The notes under the pieces: model-generated
What the model was told of the DNA's origin: nothing
What the model saw: the letters and a program-made list of their open reading frames with translations, nothing else
Databases searched by the model: none
From: an uncultured Bilophila sp.
Lineage (GTDB): Bacteria; Desulfobacterota; Desulfovibrionia; Desulfovibrionales; Desulfovibrionaceae
Direction of reading: 5' to 3'
Assembly (NCBI GenBank): GCA_959604115.1
Contig: CAUHBW010000218.1
Span: forward strand, 1 to 6,657
Length of the DNA: 6,657 bases
Shown here: positions 4,904-6,657 of the stretch, in pieces
Layout of the letters: every line of letters starts with the position of its first letter
How positions within the stretch are numbered: the first letter of the stretch is position 1
Translations under genes and position numbers: made by a program

Positions 4904-6544
4904 TCAGCTATCTTTTTCTTTCTTCAACAATTTCAGGATGCCGCTGACGACCTTGGCCTTGTTCTTCTCGAAATGGATGCGGGACTGGCGCAGATACAAA
5001 TGCCTGCGGCGGTCCGGCTCGTCCACAAGTTGCGAGAAGACCTTGCGGAGACGTTCGGCGTTGAATTTCCGCATGACGCCCATGTACGCGAACCCGTGGT
5101 TGGCGCGTGCGAAGGTATGCCGGGCCTCGCGTTCGTGCTGGGCCAGTACGATGCTGGGAATGCGCATGTGCGCCAGCTCGTAGACCGTGCGTCCGGCGGA
5201 ACAGACGGCGAGGTCCACGCCTTCCATCATGCGGGACATGATGTTCGTGGCGTACTCGAACCGGAGCAGCGGATTGTTCAACGCCTTGATGTGCCTGACC
5301 AGCTCGTCCCGGTGCGCGTAGCCCGGCCCGGTCACGATCCGCACGGCGATGCCCCGTTCGCGGCAGAGCGGCTCCACCACGTTCAGGGTCTGGCGGGTGT
5401 AGTCGGGCATGTCCGTGCCGCCGAAGGTGATGAGGACGCACTTCGGCTCGGGGCGGAAAACGTTCTGTTCGGCCTGGATGAATTCGTCGCGCAGACAGAA
5501 ATACTTGTGTCCGTACAGAAAGTTGCCGTGGTGCGTCCTGTCCTTCGGCTCGTTCCCGGCGTCTTCGTACAGGGCGTTGACCACCTGATCGGCCAGTGCC
5601 GAACCGGGGCCTTCGTCCTCGAAGTTCACCACCGGGATGTTCGCGGCCTTGAGGTGCTCCATGTACTCGCGGGAGGTGTCCAGCATGTCGTTGATCACGA
5701 GATCGGGGGCGAGTTCCAGCACGTCTTCCCAGAGTTCGCCTTTCTGGATGGTGGTCTTGTAGTCGCGCGCGGCGATGTTGGAGGCGGCGAGTTCGCTTTC
5801 TCTGGTGCAGATGAAGAAGACCTTGTGGTTGGAGATTTCGTGGGCCAGCATGAGCGAGCGGAACACGTGTCCCATGCCGATGGCGGGGTAGCCCGCGACC
5901 ACGAAGACCACCCGGCGCTGCGTCAGCAGGCGTTCGCACAGCCACCAGTCCTGATAGCTGTTGATCTCCATCGAGCGGTCGTTGAGGAAGTACGGGACGG
6001 TATGGCGGATGTTGCCGCCTTCCAGCGCCTCGGACTTGATGATGATGAGGGCCTTGCTCTCGACCACCAGTTCGGATTCGTCCTCGGCGAGGAACGATTC
6101 CAGCCGTCCCTGATGGACTTCCCAGATGCGGTGCCGGACGCTTTTGACGGTGACGAGGCAGTCGGCCTCGTCTTCCAGAAAGCGGCGGTAGGCGTCGTCG
6201 ATGTCCACCCACGTCAGCAGGGGGCAGCTTGCGCGGTACACGATGATGTGTCCGTAGTCGTTGCCCAGTTCGCGGAGGATGGACTTCATTTCGGTGATGA
6301 TGTCCAGCGAGGTGAAGCGCAGTCCGGCGTTGTAGTGGGAGCGGACGCCGTTGCGTTCGCAGATCAGGCTGATTTCCTGACTGTCCGTGACCACGATGAC
6401 GTCCTGCGCCGGGACGACGCCGCGCGCCGTGTCGATGGCCCGCTGGATCAGCGTGATCCCAGCGAGGCGTTTGACCAGCTGGTCCGGGATGACCGCGTTT
6501 TTCTTGATGGCCGGGATGACGATGCAGCGTCGCGTTTCTGTCAT
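4904..6544 (-). CDS. Bifunctional CMP-sugar cytidylyltransferase-like / PseG (SpsG)-like nucleotide-sugar hydrolase
   Basis: A 546-residue two-domain protein. Residues 1 to about 207 resemble CMP-acylneuraminate cytidylyltransferases (NeuA/PseF): an N-terminal strand into IPAIKKNAVIPDQLVKRLAG (10-29), VVTDS (51-55), VYRASCPLL (102-110) followed by DIDDA, and MEINSYQDWWLCERLL (192-207). The usual arginine-glycine-serine loop of motif 1 is replaced by IKKNAV, and the metal-binding DID region reads E-I-N. This half may therefore have altered activity. Residues 210-546 match PseG/SpsG, a glycosyltransferase-B-like fold that removes UDP from a trideoxy amino sugar in pseudaminic acid synthesis. 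Key points are GMGHVFR (223-229, with H226 at the family's catalytic position), FGGTD (374-378) and CSAGRTVYELA (448-458). Separate enzymes usually do these steps. GGAGG lies ten bases before the ATG. It is the first gene of the minus-strand group in view and probably serves flagellar or surface glycan synthesis. Confidence 0.88.
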   Translation of the reverse strand: MTETRRCIVIPAIKKNAVIPDQLVKRLAGITLIQRAIDTARGVVPAQDVIVVTDSQEISLICERNGVRSHYNAGLRFTSLDIITEMKSILRELGNDYGHIIVYRASCPLLTWVDIDDAYRRFLEDEADCLVTVKSVRHRIWEVHQGRLESFLAEDESELVVESKALIIIKSEALEGGNIRHTVPYFLNDRSMEINSYQDWWLCERLLTQRRVVFVVAGYPAIGMGHVFRSLMLAHEISNHKVFFICTRESELAASNIAARDYKTTIQKGELWEDVLELAPDLVINDMLDTSREYMEHLKAANIPVVNFEDEGPGSALADQVVNALYEDAGNEPKDRTHHGNFLYGHKYFCLRDEFIQAEQNVFRPEPKCVLITFGGTDMPDYTRQTLNVVEPLCRERGIAVRIVTGPGYAHRDELVRHIKALNNPLLRFEYATNIMSRMMEGVDLAVCSAGRTVYELAHMRIPSIVLAQHEREARHTFARANHGFAYMGVMRKFNAERLRKVFSQLVDEPDRRRHLYLRQSRIHFEKNKAKVVSGILKLLKKEKDS

Positions 6545-6554
6545 GGTGATGGTG

Positions 6555-6559
6555 CCTCC
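6555..6559 (-). promoter_or_regulatory. Ribosome binding site of the cytidylyltransferase/PseG-like fusion gene
   Basis: GGAGG on the minus strand lies ten bases upstream of the ATG at 6544. It supports this start, which also coincides with the beginning of family similarity (the IVIPA strand at residues 8-12). Confidence 0.7.
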
Positions 6560-6592
6560 GGCGGCAAGGTGGCTACCGCCCCCTTGACCCCT

Positions 6593-6619
6593 GTCCGGGG
6601 GGAATGATTCCCCCCGGAC
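6593..6619. terminator. Perfect 12-bp GC-rich hairpin upstream of the fusion gene
   Basis: GTCCGGGGGGAA (6593-6604) and TTCCCCCCGGAC (6608-6619) are exact reverse complements around a three-base loop. It lies about 50 bp before the fusion gene's start codon. It may end transcription of a gene beyond the right edge or shape the leader of this one. It lacks a T-tract and is unrelated in sequence to hairpins R1-R4. The rest of 6620-6657 shows no recognisable gene. Confidence 0.5.
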
Positions 6620-6657
6620 CCCCTCGAAGCCGCCCTGAAGCCGCGCAGGCGAAACAC

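Noticed and set aside
4973..6607. A 544-codon open frame antisense to the cytidylyltransferase/PseG-like fusion
   Set aside because: It is the same GC-driven shadow effect. There is no recognisable domain, and the minus-strand frame has clear motifs and a ribosome site.
1..6657. CRISPR array, tRNA, rRNA or insertion sequence
   Set aside because: No regularly spaced direct repeats, no transposase motifs and no tRNA- or rRNA-like segments were seen. The repeats present are irregularly spaced intergenic hairpins.

Overview
The window suggests a high-GC proteobacterium, most likely a Desulfovibrio-like sulfate reducer (Desulfovibrionaceae). This rests on codons ending mostly in G or C, the gene contents, and pyrimidine/purine-rich hairpin repeats between genes. 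The genus is an inference, since no rRNA or tRNA is present to anchor it.

Layout. Positions 1-461 hold no convincing gene. They carry two copies (R1, R2) of a dispersed hairpin element and a G-run cluster. Positions 462-3446 (+) encode a 994-residue protein joining a YprA/MrfA-type DEAH helicase with its zinc-binding MZB (DUF1998) domain to a complete DEDDy 3'-5' exonuclease domain. In Bacillus subtilis these activities are the separate mitomycin-repair proteins MrfA and MrfB. A third hairpin copy (R3), with a perfect 26-bp stem, separates this gene from the genes converging on it.

Positions 3735-6544 are read on the minus strand. First comes a 546-residue fusion (4904-6544) of a CMP-sugar cytidylyltransferase-like domain with a PseG/SpsG-like nucleotide-sugar hydrolase domain. 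After a 258-bp gap holding the fourth hairpin copy (R4) comes an SpsF-like cytidylyltransferase-family gene (3959-4645). The two probably act in making an activated nonulosonic acid or related sugar for surface or flagellar glycans.

At the end of the spsF-like gene, a tiny membrane-protein reading frame starts with GTG inside a GTGA overlap. It runs 31 codons to a TGA and then stays open in the same frame for 43 more codons to TAG. The codon-position GC pattern past the TGA looks coding. A small hairpin with a GGUCA loop lies about 20 nt after the TGA, where a bacterial SECIS element would lie. This is the best candidate for something undescribed: a small selenoprotein, or else a broken gene.
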